Source: an uncultured Mucilaginibacter sp. (GTDB taxonomy: Bacteria > Bacteroidota > Bacteroidia > Sphingobacteriales > Sphingobacteriaceae). Taken from it: 64,000 nucleotides of DNA. Positions 1 through 9,549 of the stretch are shown here, in pieces. Position 1 is the first letter of the stretch; each line of letters opens with the position of its first letter. The DNA is taken from NCBI GenBank assembly GCA_903891475.1, contig CAITEP010000030.1, positions 1 through 64,000 on the forward strand, in the 5' to 3' direction. Position numbers and translations under genes: made by a program. The notes below the pieces were generated by a model that was not told the origin of the DNA, searched no databases, and saw only the letters and a list, made by a program, of their open reading frames with translations.

Positions 1-140
1 AGCTCATGTTTATCGTCGCAAATATTATTGCTGGCAAGTTGCACTCCTGCAGAGCTTGTTTCTCCTTATATCTGCTTGGGCTAGTTAGCAATTTTTCTAA
101 TCATTTCCACCAACTATTTTTGTCATCATTACCATATTTG

Positions 141-182
141 AAAAAAGAGCAGTTTTGAAACTTTATCAAAGCTGCTTTTTTG
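141..182. terminator. Bidirectional hairpin terminator
   Basis: A-rich run, then AGCAG and TTTTGA pair with TCAAAG and CTGCT across a 7-nt loop, followed by a T run. The A run on one side and the T run on the other mean it could terminate transcription from both directions. It lies just past the stop codon of the leftward acetyltransferase gene. Nothing recognisable as a gene lies between position 1 and this hairpin. Confidence 0.6.
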
Positions 183-196
183 TTTTATACAAGCAT

Positions 197-796
197 TTAA
201 AGCTTTAGTTTTAGATGCTCTTTGACACTATTTATCCATTCATCTTTTAAGATGCTCAGTATGATGGAGCTTCTTCTACCTCCTCCTTGCAGGGTCATAT
301 TACTCCTTAAAATACCTTCAACGGTGCAGCCTATGCTTTTCATAGCCGCAATACTTTTTTCGTTTCGGGCGTCTGCTCTAAATTCAACCCGTTCGGCCTC
401 TAAGGTTTCAAATGCGAATTGAAGCAATAAAAACTTGCAATGTTTATTTAAACCGGTTCCCCTAAATTTTTCGCCATACCAGGTATAGCCCAATTGCAGG
501 GTTTGGTTGGCGGGTTGTATATCATAAAATCGGGTACTACCTGCGTATTTGCCTTTCTTTTTGTCATAAACAATAAAAGGGTATTCTTTACCTTGGCTTT
601 TGGCTATTAAAGTGGTATTTACATACTCTTTCATGCCTTGTTGCCCTTTAGCACTAATGGCCGAATATATCCAAATATCGGGTTCGTTCATGGCGAAGGG
701 TAATAGCAATACTACATCTTCGGCGGTTAAAGGACGTAAGAGCACCCTTTCGTCTTCTAAAATGTAATTAGCGTTTTTATCAAAGTTAAAAGGCAT
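197..796 (-). CDS. GNAT-family N-acetyltransferase (RimJ/RimL-like)
   Basis: The 199-residue protein has the single-domain GNAT layout. The N-terminal LRPLTAEDV segment (residues 19-28) is the usual opening of RimJ/RimL-type acetyltransferases. The acetyl-CoA pyrophosphate loop is RGTGLN (112-117), and NEKSIAAMKSIG (145-156) matches the family's second helix, where the acceptor product leaves. It should transfer an acetyl group from acetyl-CoA to an amine, often a protein N-terminus or a small molecule; the substrate cannot be read from the sequence. The gene stands alone, ends at a strong hairpin, and is divergent from the NUDIX regulator 280 bp away. Start chosen at the only ATG preceding the conserved N-terminus. 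Confidence 0.85.
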   Translation of the reverse strand: MPFNFDKNANYILEDERVLLRPLTAEDVVLLLPFAMNEPDIWIYSAISAKGQQGMKEYVNTTLIAKSQGKEYPFIVYDKKKGKYAGSTRFYDIQPANQTLQLGYTWYGEKFRGTGLNKHCKFLLLQFAFETLEAERVEFRADARNEKSIAAMKSIGCTVEGILRSNMTLQGGGRRSSIILSILKDEWINSVKEHLKLKL

Positions 797-1074
797 GTTT
801 ACAAAAATATAATAGCCAAATTTGAATATATTTTAACGAATAATCTTTACAAATTTTAAAAATATGTTATCTAAAACGCCTTTTATTAGGTTTATTGAAT
901 TATTATGAAGTAATTAAACATTACATACTTTATAAATATTAATTGTAAAAATCCATTTTTCTTAATTTTTACATTCTAAATAAATTATTTATTCGCATTC
1001 TAATTTTAAAAATTAAAATTCTCGGATTTGATTTTTATACTTGTAAATAAAAGATAAAATTACCGGGAAAATTT

Positions 1075-1779
1075 ATGCATGGATATGTAGGCGAACATAA
1101 GTTATTAGCAGCGGTGGATTGTATCATATTCGGTTTTGATGGCTGGAATTTGAAGCTGTTGCTGGTACAACGAAATATGGACCCTGAACGTAATAAATGG
1201 AGTTTAATGGGTGGATTTATAAAACCAAGTGAGACTCCCGAAAACGCTGCAAATAGGGTTTTAGAGCAACTTACAGGCTTGAAAAATGTATATATGGAAC
1301 AATTTCATGTTTTTGGAAAGCCTGATCGCGACCCAGTTGAGCGTACCCTTTCCATCACTTATTACGCCTTGATTGATATTAATCAATATAAAGAACAAAT
1401 TTTGCAAAATCAGCGGGCTGAATGGTTCCTATTGACTGAAATTCCCGCTTTGATCTTCGACCATAATGAAATGGTTAATTTGGCCAAAAGAAAATTAAGA
1501 TACAAAGCGGCCTTACACCCAATCTTATTTCAATTACTTCCCGAAAAATTTACCATACCTCAATTACAAGCACTTTATGAAGGAGTTTATAATACCAATT
1601 TTGACGACCGTAATTTTAGTAGGAAATTGCTTTCAACCGGATTATTGTTAAAGCTTCCTGAAAAGGATAAACTCTCCTCAAAAAAAGGCGCGTTTTATTA
1701 TCGGCTCGACCAGACTAATTATACTAAAAATTTCGAAAAGTTTTTGAATTTGGTTCCAAATCCTGATAAGTTTTTCTAA
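1075..1779 (+). CDS. NUDIX-domain transcriptional regulator (NrtR/AraR type)
   Basis: The 234-residue protein joins an N-terminal NUDIX fold (about 8-130) to a C-terminal winged helix (about 159-210). This is the architecture of NrtR and of the Bacteroidota sugar regulators of the AraR type, which bind a metabolite in the NUDIX pocket and release DNA. The NUDIX box begins GGFIKPSE (46-53), but the metal-binding part reads RVLEQLTG (61-68) where REXXEEXG is expected, so all three conserved glutamates are missing. It should be a sensor and not a hydrolase. No NAD or sugar operon is adjacent, so the ligand is unknown. The start follows a 280-bp very AT-rich region likely to hold divergent promoters. 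Confidence 0.8.
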   Translation: MHGYVGEHKLLAAVDCIIFGFDGWNLKLLLVQRNMDPERNKWSLMGGFIKPSETPENAANRVLEQLTGLKNVYMEQFHVFGKPDRDPVERTLSITYYALIDINQYKEQILQNQRAEWFLLTEIPALIFDHNEMVNLAKRKLRYKAALHPILFQLLPEKFTIPQLQALYEGVYNTNFDDRNFSRKLLSTGLLLKLPEKDKLSSKKGAFYYRLDQTNYTKNFEKFLNLVPNPDKFF

Positions 1780-1966
1780 AATTTAGAATCAATTAATTTG
1801 ATTTAGTAATTTCAAACAAAAGCATTATATTACATAATTAAAGTTAAAACTTTAGTTCCTATTATTTTGGCGCGATGCATTTTTGGTGATTATTTTATCT
1901 ATATCATTATCTCGCTATTAATGGGGCTCAAATTAAATTCTTTAGCTTACAAGTATTGCAATTAAG

Positions 1967-4903
1967 ATGTTTCAAATATTACAGTGCAATTTATACAACA
2001 CCTATAGCTTTAAAATTTTTGCTTCATGCTATTTAAATAAATGGGGTTTAGGTTATTTGAATAAAATAAGCTTGATTTTGGTTTGCTTTCTTTTTCTTTT
2101 TTTAGGAAATCAGGCATATGCTATTAAAGGCAAGCTAATTAAAACTAATTTTAAAATAGTTAACAAGTTAGGTGGAGGTGTTAAAATTAAAACTAACCCC
2201 TACGAAACTGCTAAAACTGATCTCCGTCAGCCACAAATTATAATTAATAAAGATGCCGGTGTAATTTCTAGCTGTGTTGGTTTTGCTTCTGTAAATCCTA
2301 ATCTACAGCAATTTAATGTTTCGGGTATTGGCTTGAATGAAACAATAGCAATAACAGCACCTACTGGCTTTGAAGTTTCTCTTTCGCCAGATAATAGTTT
2401 TAGTAATACCCTATCATTACCATTAGCTGCCGACTCTGTTAAGGATACAATAGTTTATGTCAGATCAAGCGTTACCGCCAAAATAGGGAATACCGTTGAT
2501 AGCGTAACAATAAGTTCATCGGAAATAATACAAAAAGTTGGTGTTTCCACTATAATTTACGCGTTGCCAACTGTAAATATACCGTCAAATTTAACAGTAA
2601 ATAACCAGGATACTGTAAAGGCAATCAGTTTTAGTGGCACTGGTACCACGTATGATTGGACTTGTGATAACCCTAATATAGGGCTAACTAACGCAGGCGG
2701 AGCCGATTTGCCCATATTTAAGGCTGTTAATACAACGAATGCGCCCATAACGGCTACTATAACAGTTAAGCCTAGATTTTCGTTACCTGGGTTTATTTAT
2801 TATACGGATCCTGTAGATAAGGCTATTGGTTTAATAAATAACGTTACTGATTCTTTATATAAAAATATTAATAAAACCTCTGAACCATTATCTTTTATTC
2901 TAAATCCTTTTAGTAACAAGGGATATCTCCTTTCTATTGAAAATACCTCTGATTATATTTCTGAGGTAAATTTGTCAACTTTAGATGATAAAACCTTTTT
3001 AAATACAAATGGGAAACATATTTATGCAGGCCCTATGGCCATAAATCCAGAAGGTACTAAACTTTATGTTTGCCACAATACATTCGCTGATTCAAGCAAT
3101 AATTACATTTCAGTATTTAACCTCAACGGCTATTCAAAAATTACAGATATCAATACCGGCAATTTTAAACCTATTACAGATATGAGTTTTAGCTCCGATG
3201 GAAAAAATTTATACGCGTTAATTGATACCTCCTATAATAACAATATAGTAGTTCCTGATAGCTATTTATTGGTTATTAATACATCAAAAAATCAAATAAC
3301 AAATAGAATTTTATTAGGATCTAATGCTTACTCTGTTAGGGTTTCACCTGATAATAGTACAGTTTATGTAGCCAATCATTTCAGTCAGTACCTTTCAGTT
3401 ATAAGTACTGCAGATAAACAGGAAACTTCTCGCATTAACGTAGGGCCAGGATACGTGACCTTGGTTTTAAGCCCTGATGGTACTAAAATATATGCAGCAA
3501 ATGATGTTTCGGGTATTAGTGTTATGGAAGTAATTAACACCAAAACCAACCAAGTAATAGCTAGTGTGCCTCTTGGCTTTAAATTTCCGGCCAACCTAAA
3601 TATAAGTCAGGATGGTAAAATTATTTATGTTGTAGATCAGGAAACATCTAACTTAATATTAATTGATGCAAATAATTACAATATAATCACCACCCTTAAA
3701 AATTTTGTAAAATATAGCCCGGTTGTCAATTTCATTACTGGCACCAACTATTACGGTGCTCCGAGCACTTTTACTATAACTGTTAATCCAACCATCCCGG
3801 TTATTGCCGCTAGTAATGCCACAGGAACTATTACTGCCTGCGAGGGTATCCCATCAGCAAGTCCGAACATAGAGCAATTTTCGGTTTGGGGTCATTTATT
3901 GAATGATAATATAGTGGTAACAGCCCCTGCAGGTTTTGAAGTATCACTAAGCTCAAGTAGTGGCTATAGTAACACAATAACATTAATAAAAACTGCCGAT
4001 TCTGTTACTAGCACACCAATTTATGTACGTTCATCAAGCAAAGCCCCTGTTGGAAATTTAAGTACCATTATTTTAGTTTCTTCAACCGGAGCCACCAGCA
4101 TAAGCATACCAGTAGTAGCTACCATAAATTCAACTTCTAATCCAACCATTAATATTTCAAGTTCAGAAAATAATATTTGTATTGGCACAGCTATAAATTT
4201 TAACGCGGTTATAACCGGCGGTGGATCATCACCCACTTATCAATGGTTACTAAACGGAAGCAATGTAGGTACAAATAATCCAGATTTTGTTAGTAGTACC
4301 CTTGCTAATGGGGATATTGTAACCTGTAAATTAACCAGTAATGCTACTTGTGCAGTACAACCAATAATTACTAGCAATAGCATTACCGTTAAGGTTAATG
4401 CAATACCTACCGTAAACGCCGGCGGGGATAAAACAATAAAAAAAGGGTTCGGCACTGTATTAAATGCCAGTATAACAGGCGATATTAATGATATAACCTG
4501 GAGCCCCGTTGAAGGCCTGAATAATTATAAAATTTTGAACCCTATTGCCAGCCCTCAAACAAATACTAAATATACCATTACTGTAGTATCTTCGTCCGGT
4601 TGTACTAATTCAAGCAGTGCCTTGGTTACTGTAATAAGTTCGCTTTCAATACCTAACGCGTTCTCCCCTAATGGCGATGGTATAAATGATACTTGGAACA
4701 TTAAGGATATTGAAGGTTATCCAAATTGTACGGTGGATATTTTTAACAGATATGGCACAAAGGTTTACTCTTCTAGAGGATATGGAGTAGCTTGGGATGG
4801 CCGGTATAACAATGCCGACTTGCCTGTTGGAACTTATTATTATATTATAAATTTAAACGATGGTTCGAAAGTAATATCGGGCTATGTAACTTTAATTAGA
4901 TAA
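1967..4903 (+). CDS. Secreted T9SS client, CHU_C (type B) C-terminal domain, beta-propeller and Ig-like domains
   Basis: A 978-residue extracellular protein. A hydrophobic signal segment (about 33-52) ends at NQAYA; the 30 residues before it are long for a leader, and a TTG at 2057 could be the true start. Two copies of a roughly 90-residue domain (about 80-175 and 620-715; shared AP-GFEVSLS and VYVRSS/IYVRSS motifs) flank a YVTN-type beta-propeller (about 290-590, repeated SPDG/T-VYVAN motifs). PKD/Ig-like modules follow, then a final 84 residues starting IPNAFSPNGDG (895-978), the gliding-motility-associated CHU_C domain that directs proteins to the type IX secretion system. One base separates it from the PorP/SprF gene, so the two are probably co-transcribed. 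It is likely a surface-attached adhesin or structural protein. Confidence 0.85.
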   Translation: MFQILQCNLYNTYSFKIFASCYLNKWGLGYLNKISLILVCFLFLFLGNQAYAIKGKLIKTNFKIVNKLGGGVKIKTNPYETAKTDLRQPQIIINKDAGVISSCVGFASVNPNLQQFNVSGIGLNETIAITAPTGFEVSLSPDNSFSNTLSLPLAADSVKDTIVYVRSSVTAKIGNTVDSVTISSSEIIQKVGVSTIIYALPTVNIPSNLTVNNQDTVKAISFSGTGTTYDWTCDNPNIGLTNAGGADLPIFKAVNTTNAPITATITVKPRFSLPGFIYYTDPVDKAIGLINNVTDSLYKNINKTSEPLSFILNPFSNKGYLLSIENTSDYISEVNLSTLDDKTFLNTNGKHIYAGPMAINPEGTKLYVCHNTFADSSNNYISVFNLNGYSKITDINTGNFKPITDMSFSSDGKNLYALIDTSYNNNIVVPDSYLLVINTSKNQITNRILLGSNAYSVRVSPDNSTVYVANHFSQYLSVISTADKQETSRINVGPGYVTLVLSPDGTKIYAANDVSGISVMEVINTKTNQVIASVPLGFKFPANLNISQDGKIIYVVDQETSNLILIDANNYNIITTLKNFVKYSPVVNFITGTNYYGAPSTFTITVNPTIPVIAASNATGTITACEGIPSASPNIEQFSVWGHLLNDNIVVTAPAGFEVSLSSSSGYSNTITLIKTADSVTSTPIYVRSSSKAPVGNLSTIILVSSTGATSISIPVVATINSTSNPTINISSSENNICIGTAINFNAVITGGGSSPTYQWLLNGSNVGTNNPDFVSSTLANGDIVTCKLTSNATCAVQPIITSNSITVKVNAIPTVNAGGDKTIKKGFGTVLNASITGDINDITWSPVEGLNNYKILNPIASPQTNTKYTITVVSSSGCTNSSSALVTVISSLSIPNAFSPNGDGINDTWNIKDIEGYPNCTVDIFNRYGTKVYSSRGYGVAWDGRYNNADLPVGTYYYIINLNDGSKVISGYVTLIR

Positions 4904-4904
4904 C

Positions 4905-5921
4905 ATGAAAAGGGTAGTATTAAAAATATTTATTATCCTTTTGTCTTTACAAGTTGCTTTGGCACAACAAAAGCCACAGTACACGCAATATTTTTTAAAT
5001 CCTTTATTATTGAACCCTGCAGTAACCGGTATTGAAAATTACACGGATGTTAAAGCCGGGTACCGAAGTCAATGGGCTGGTATTGATGGCGCTCCGGTAA
5101 CTACCTTCTTAACTCTATCAATGCCGTTAGGAAAAAATTATTTAAATAGTGGTGCAAAACAATTAGATGCTAATGGAAATGCCGACCCAAGAGGAAATAT
5201 TTTACCCGATAATTATATTGCATCAATACCACATCATGGAATCGGATTAATTATTGTTTCGGATCAAGCTGGACCAATCTCCCAGAATAATATAGCTGTT
5301 ACCTATGCTTATCATTTAACATTAACTGCCAAATCAAATTTGGCTTTAGGCCTTATGGCTGGTTTTTCGCATTTTAATATAAATACTTTACAACTTAATC
5401 CTGAAAACACCTTAGATCCGGCAATTTTTAACGGTAAAAATAGTAATTGGGAACCTGATTTGCGTGCCGGAATATGGTATTATAACCCTAAATACTTTAT
5501 TGGATTATCGGTTACCGAACTTTTACCCCAAAGCCTCTATTTTGTTAGCAACAATACGCATGTGCAACCCAAAATAGTACCACAACTTTATGCCAATGCT
5601 GGGATGAAGTTTTTTTTAGGTAATGATATGATATTTACTCCTTCAGTTTTATTAAAAAAGGTAGATATAGCATCATTTTCATTTGATGTAAATGCCAAAA
5701 TTTTATTTAAGAATATTTTTTGGCTTGGAGGGTCGTACCGGCATAATAACTCTTTTAGTGCGTTAACAGGAATAAATGTAAATACCTTTATCAATATTGC
5801 CTATTCGTACGATATAACAACATCTTCTTTAAACACGCTAAGCAATGGTTCCCACGAAATTATGCTTAGTATATTATTGAATAATAAATTAAAGCATACC
5901 TCTTCTAAAAGACTTCCTTGA
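4905..5921 (+). CDS. PorP/SprF family type IX secretion outer-membrane protein
   Basis: A 338-residue protein with a cleavable signal peptide (1-20, ending VALAQQ) followed at once by the family hallmark PQYTQYFLNPLLLNPA (about 24-39) and GYRSQWAGI. The rest alternates in the manner of an outer-membrane beta-barrel. PorP/SprF paralogues are commonly encoded just after a large CHU_C-domain protein, and this copy follows one by a single base. The likely role is secretion or surface anchoring of that particular client, as SprF does for SprB. It is not the core T9SS locus: no porK, porL, porM or porN gene is present here. Confidence 0.88.
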   Translation: MKRVVLKIFIILLSLQVALAQQKPQYTQYFLNPLLLNPAVTGIENYTDVKAGYRSQWAGIDGAPVTTFLTLSMPLGKNYLNSGAKQLDANGNADPRGNILPDNYIASIPHHGIGLIIVSDQAGPISQNNIAVTYAYHLTLTAKSNLALGLMAGFSHFNINTLQLNPENTLDPAIFNGKNSNWEPDLRAGIWYYNPKYFIGLSVTELLPQSLYFVSNNTHVQPKIVPQLYANAGMKFFLGNDMIFTPSVLLKKVDIASFSFDVNAKILFKNIFWLGGSYRHNNSFSALTGINVNTFINIAYSYDITTSSLNTLSNGSHEIMLSILLNNKLKHTSSKRLP

Positions 5922-5990
5922 AAGAAAGATAACTAGCAATTGGTGATTTAATTTGAGTTAGATTAGGAGTAAGGGTTTTTGATTTACAGG

Positions 5991-7466
5991 TTACAGTTCT
6001 TTCCTTAACCTTGCAACAGGAATATTTAATTGTTCGCGGTATTTAGCAACCGTACGACGGGCAATATTATAGCCGGCATCTTTTAAAATTTCGGTGAGTT
6101 TTTCATCGGCAAGGGGGTGTTGCTTGTCTTCTTCGCCTATATGTTCTTCCAATATTTTCTTCACTTCTTTGTTTGATACCTCTTCGCCATTATCAGTTTG
6201 AATAGCTTCCGAAAAGAAGGATTTTAACAAAAAGGTGCCAAATTCGGTTTGCACATATTTTGAGTTGGCAACCCTTGATACGGTAGAAATATCCATGCCG
6301 ATTTTATCCGCAATATCCTTCAAAATCATCGGTCTTAAATTTTTATCGTTGCCCGTTAAAAAGAAATCGTACTGGTATTGCATAATGGCGTTCATGGTTT
6401 TTAAAAGTGTTTGTTGCCTTTGTTTGATGGCATCAATAAACCATTTTGCTGAATCGAGTTTTTGCTTTACAAACTGAACTGCTTCTTTTAATTTTTTATC
6501 TTTTTGCGAGGCTTTATCATAATGTTCAAACATTTCCTGGTAGGAGCGACTTACCCTCAATTCGGGCGCGTTTTTTGAGTTAAGCGTTAAGAATAGGATG
6601 CCATCATTGTTGATGATGTGAAAATCAGGAATCACCTGCATTTCCTTGGTATTTACTTCGTTAGAGTCTCCTGGTTTAGGGTTAAGTTTTAAAATTTCGT
6701 TAATTACGCATCGTAATTCATCCGAAGTCATGTTTAATGATTTTTCCAGTTTATCATAGTGCTTTCTTGTAAACTCATCCAAATACTCCTCCACAATCAA
6801 CATCGCTTTTTTAACAATGCCATCACCTTGGTCTTTTTTTCTAAGCTGAATTAGTAGGCATTCCTGCAAATTACGCGCGCCAACGCCTGGCGGGTCAAAG
6901 CTTTGTATTACTTTCAGCATATCCTCCACCTCCTCATCACTCGCCATTACATTTTGTGAAAAAGCAAGGTCATCAGTTAACGACATGATGGGTCTGCGCA
7001 AATACCCATCATCATCCAAGCTGCCAATAATTTGCTTGCCTATTCTAAAATCCTTGTCGGATAGGGGGAGTAAATCAAGTTGCAATTGCAGATTGTCAAA
7101 AAACGAGGTTTGTACGGCCATGGGTATTTCTTTATGGTCGTCATCATCATCGCCATTTTGATCGTACTTGGAGCTATAATCGTTTATATTGTCTTCCTGC
7201 AGATAATCTTCAATATTAAACTCATCTGTTTCGCCTCTTTCCTCATCATTATTCACGTTAATATCATCCGGGTCGCGGTCGGGATAAAGCTCTTCAGGTT
7301 CGCTTAAATTGGTAAGACTAAGATCTTCTAACGCCGGATTTTCTTCCAATTCTTCTTTAATTCTGGAATCTAGCGACAAAGTAGGCACCTGCAACAATTT
7401 TATAAATTGGATTTGTTGCGGTGATAGTTTTTGTAAAAGTTTTTGTTGTAAATTTTGTCGTAGCAT
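5991..7466 (-). CDS. rpoN: RNA polymerase sigma-54 factor
   Basis: A 491-residue sigma-54. The glutamine- and leucine-rich N-terminus (residues 1-50, LQQKLLQKLSPQQIQFIKLLQ) is region I, which contacts enhancer-binding ATPases. An acidic stretch (about 55-115) is region II. The core-binding domain follows, and ARRTVAKYRE (469-478) is the RpoN box that reads the -24 promoter element. Length and order agree with the family. It is divergent from mscL with 133 bp between starts. No sigma-54 activator lies next to it. Confidence 0.96.
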   Translation of the reverse strand: MLRQNLQQKLLQKLSPQQIQFIKLLQVPTLSLDSRIKEELEENPALEDLSLTNLSEPEELYPDRDPDDINVNNDEERGETDEFNIEDYLQEDNINDYSSKYDQNGDDDDDHKEIPMAVQTSFFDNLQLQLDLLPLSDKDFRIGKQIIGSLDDDGYLRRPIMSLTDDLAFSQNVMASDEEVEDMLKVIQSFDPPGVGARNLQECLLIQLRKKDQGDGIVKKAMLIVEEYLDEFTRKHYDKLEKSLNMTSDELRCVINEILKLNPKPGDSNEVNTKEMQVIPDFHIINNDGILFLTLNSKNAPELRVSRSYQEMFEHYDKASQKDKKLKEAVQFVKQKLDSAKWFIDAIKQRQQTLLKTMNAIMQYQYDFFLTGNDKNLRPMILKDIADKIGMDISTVSRVANSKYVQTEFGTFLLKSFFSEAIQTDNGEEVSNKEVKKILEEHIGEEDKQHPLADEKLTEILKDAGYNIARRTVAKYREQLNIPVARLRKEL

Positions 7467-7599
7467 AGCCAGTTAGGCGCAAAAATACATCAATTAACCC
7501 TAACTTAAAACAAGTTTGGGTAACAAGTTTGTATTTAAAAATAATAGCGTACATTAGAAGAGAAATATATTAAACAGCATTTTTTATTTATAAAGCATT

Positions 7600-8016
7600 A
7601 TGTCGATTTTTAAAGAATTTGAAGAGTTTTCGTTACGTGGTAGCGTGGTAGACCTAGCAGTGGGTGTAATTATAGGTGCCGCTTTTGGTGCCATTGTTAC
7701 TTCATTAGTGAAGGATATTTTAATGCCACCCCTTGGCCTCTTAACAGGTGGTGTAGATTTTTCAAACATCAGTATTGTATTGAAACATGCCGATGTGGTG
7801 GCTAAAAAGCCTGAAGTGGCCATCCGTATCGGTAATTTTTTAAATATAATTTTTCAATTTTTAATTATTTCATTTTCCATATTTGCAATGGTTAAAGGCA
7901 TTAATACTTTAAAAAGAAGACAAGCAGAAGGACTGGCACCCCTACCGGAAGCAGCTCCTAGTAAGGAAGAAGTATTACTTACCGAAATAAGAGATTTATT
8001 GGCAAAGGGTAAATAG
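7600..8016 (+). CDS. mscL: Large-conductance mechanosensitive channel MscL
   Basis: 138 residues, the usual length. The N-terminal amphipathic helix [20 protein letters not shown] leads into TM1 with the pore-lining glycine/alanine pattern [15 protein letters not shown] periplasmic loop, TM2 (about 82-102) and a C-terminal charged helix bundle ([13 protein letters not shown]) follow. As a homopentamer in the inner membrane it opens under membrane tension to vent solutes after osmotic downshock. It is monocistronic; the ATG is preceded by AT-rich sequence shared with the divergent rpoN promoter. Confidence 0.96.
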   Translation: MSIFKEFEEFSLRGSVVDLAVGVIIGAAFGAIVTSLVKDILMPPLGLLTGGVDFSNISIVLKHADVVAKKPEVAIRIGNFLNIIFQFLIISFSIFAMVKGINTLKRRQAEGLAPLPEAAPSKEEVLLTEIRDLLAKGK

Positions 8017-8064
8017 CATGGTTAATGGATGAGGATATTTATATCATAAGAACTCGCTCTATTA

Positions 8065-8940
8065 CTAGAATGACCTTGGTAATTTAGGATCGGTCAATAA
8101 AATATAATCCCCATTTTGGCTTAGTTTTTTCCAATCCGGACTGTCAAAATTATCATCCGTACATGTTGCAATGTTGAGTATCTTGATATTTGGCACATAC
8201 TTTTTTAATTGTGCCGGCACACCTAGTTTTTCCTCGCTATGAAAACTGCCGTTTATCTGCAATATTTTTAAATCCCTGTGCTTTTTATAATAGGTAGCGA
8301 TTGACCATGCCATGGTAGCATCCCATAAGTTTTGTGCCTGGTACAATTGCATATTACCCATTGCTCCGTGCCCACCCATAATGTTTACAAATTTGTCGTA
8401 ATAAATTCCAATGGCTGTATCAATAGGTAGGGGTGGGAGGTATGATTTACTTATTTTATTCAGTTCGTTTAAGCTTTGCAAGCCAAGCCGATTAACCCGG
8501 TTGGTATAGCGGGCAGGGGCATTGGCCGCGACAACATCAATTTTTGAGGCCTTTGCCTGCTCAATAAGCGGACGGTAATCTTTATAATTATGCCATGCCC
8601 TGGCTTCGGTAATAAAATTCTTTTCGCGGATTTGGTCACCTAGGTATTCATTTAAAATATTTTGGCAATCAGTTTCAAACATCTCCATCGATAGGGCTAT
8701 TTTATTGGGGTAGGCATCTGCCAGTTTTTTAAATACGGCATATTCCAAGCTATGGCCTATGGAGTCATTATGCTCTTCGCCAAAAAACAAGATGTCGGCA
8801 TTTGCCATATCGGCCACCACCTCATCAATTGTTACTGTTTTTTGCTTTGCGGTGCTATATATTTTATAGTTGGAGTTAGATATTTCTTGAGCTAGCGTAA
8901 AAAGTGGCAAGCAAAAAAGAAGAATGATAAGATATTTCAT
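8065..8940 (-). CDS. ChaN-like haem-binding uptake protein
   Basis: A 291-residue exported protein with a signal peptide (MKYLIILLFCLPLFTLAQ) and no lipobox cysteine, so it is probably periplasmic and not a lipoprotein. ADILFFGEEHNDSIGH (about 49-64) and LSMEMFE (about 83-89) are the conserved first motifs of the ChaN/Cofac_haem_bdg family; the GEEH glutamate and histidine are the invariant ones. ChaN of Campylobacter binds cofacial haem pairs and is linked to iron uptake. No iron transporter is adjacent, so the role here is inferred from family only. It is transcribed toward mscL and ends 48 bp after that gene's stop. Confidence 0.8.
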   Translation of the reverse strand: MKYLIILLFCLPLFTLAQEISNSNYKIYSTAKQKTVTIDEVVADMANADILFFGEEHNDSIGHSLEYAVFKKLADAYPNKIALSMEMFETDCQNILNEYLGDQIREKNFITEARAWHNYKDYRPLIEQAKASKIDVVAANAPARYTNRVNRLGLQSLNELNKISKSYLPPLPIDTAIGIYYDKFVNIMGGHGAMGNMQLYQAQNLWDATMAWSIATYYKKHRDLKILQINGSFHSEEKLGVPAQLKKYVPNIKILNIATCTDDNFDSPDWKKLSQNGDYILLTDPKLPRSF

Positions 8941-9252
8941 TTACAGGGCTAATTTGATATTGATATTTTAACAAACTTAATGAACTTAAGCTAGGATAGC
9001 AATTAGTTTATTAGGAAATCAATTTCAAAATTTTTAGATCCGTTTATTTTTTTTGGTTGGTTTGCTAGACGTATTTGGTTGGTAACACGCACATCGGCTA
9101 TTTCACACGGCGTTCCTATGGAACGCAATTTGCTTGATTTTTTATTTGCTACCCACGCGATGCCCCGAAGGGGCTTTGATGGTCATGTTTTTTACTTGGA
9201 ATCACGATAAAATAGTGTAACATCAATTTCTCCAGAACTTGTTTACAATTTG
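8941..9252. other. Intergenic region with two REP-like hairpins
   Basis: No open frame of note. Two GC-rich perfect hairpins stand out in AT-rich surroundings: GCGTTCC-TAT-GGAACGC (9110-9126) and GCCCC-GAA-GGGGC (9162-9174), joined by a segment containing CTACCCACGCGATG. They lie between the 5' end of the leftward ChaN-like gene and the rpmH promoter, so neither can be a simple terminator of an upstream gene. The pattern suggests a dispersed paired-hairpin repeat. Confidence 0.55.
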
Positions 9253-9283
9253 TTTGATAAGATGAAAAAAAACACTAAATTTG
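9253..9283 (+). promoter_or_regulatory. Bacteroidota-type promoter for rpmH-rnpA-yidD
   Basis: TTTG (9253-9256), exactly 19 bp, then TAAATTTG (9276-9283), which matches the Bacteroidota primary-sigma consensus TTTG-N19-TAnnTTTG. It lies 40 bp before the rpmH start codon, as expected for a housekeeping promoter. Confidence 0.65.
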
Positions 9284-9322
9284 CGCTCTTGTTTTTAAAA
9301 ATACGAATAGCATAATATAACC

Positions 9323-9481
9323 ATGAAAAGAACGTTTCAGCCCTCACAAAGGAAAAGAAGAAATAAGCACGGTTTCCGTGAGCGCATGTCTACAGCTAAT
9401 GGTAGAAGAATTTTAGCTTCACGCAGAGCTAAAGGCAGAAAGAGATTGACAGTATCAGACGAGCGTAGCCACAAAGCTTAA
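9323..9481 (+). CDS. rpmH: 50S ribosomal protein L34
   Basis: A 52-residue, strongly basic protein starting [22 protein letters not shown] and continuing [20 protein letters not shown], the invariant L34 pattern. It is a structural protein of the large ribosomal subunit. The gene heads the conserved rpmH-rnpA-yidD cluster that often lies near the replication origin; no dnaA or DnaA-box cluster is visible here. The promoter at 9253-9283 drives it. Confidence 0.97.
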   Translation: MKRTFQPSQRKRRNKHGFRERMSTANGRRILASRRAKGRKRLTVSDERSHKA

Positions 9482-9549
9482 GCTTTTACTGCTTGCTGCT
9501 TCATGTTGGTCCGGTATTGATTTTATATTTGGTTCAGGACTAGCAACGA

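Noticed and set aside
222..422. Rightward 66-residue ORF
   Set aside because: It lies wholly inside the acetyltransferase gene on the other strand and has no protein features of its own.
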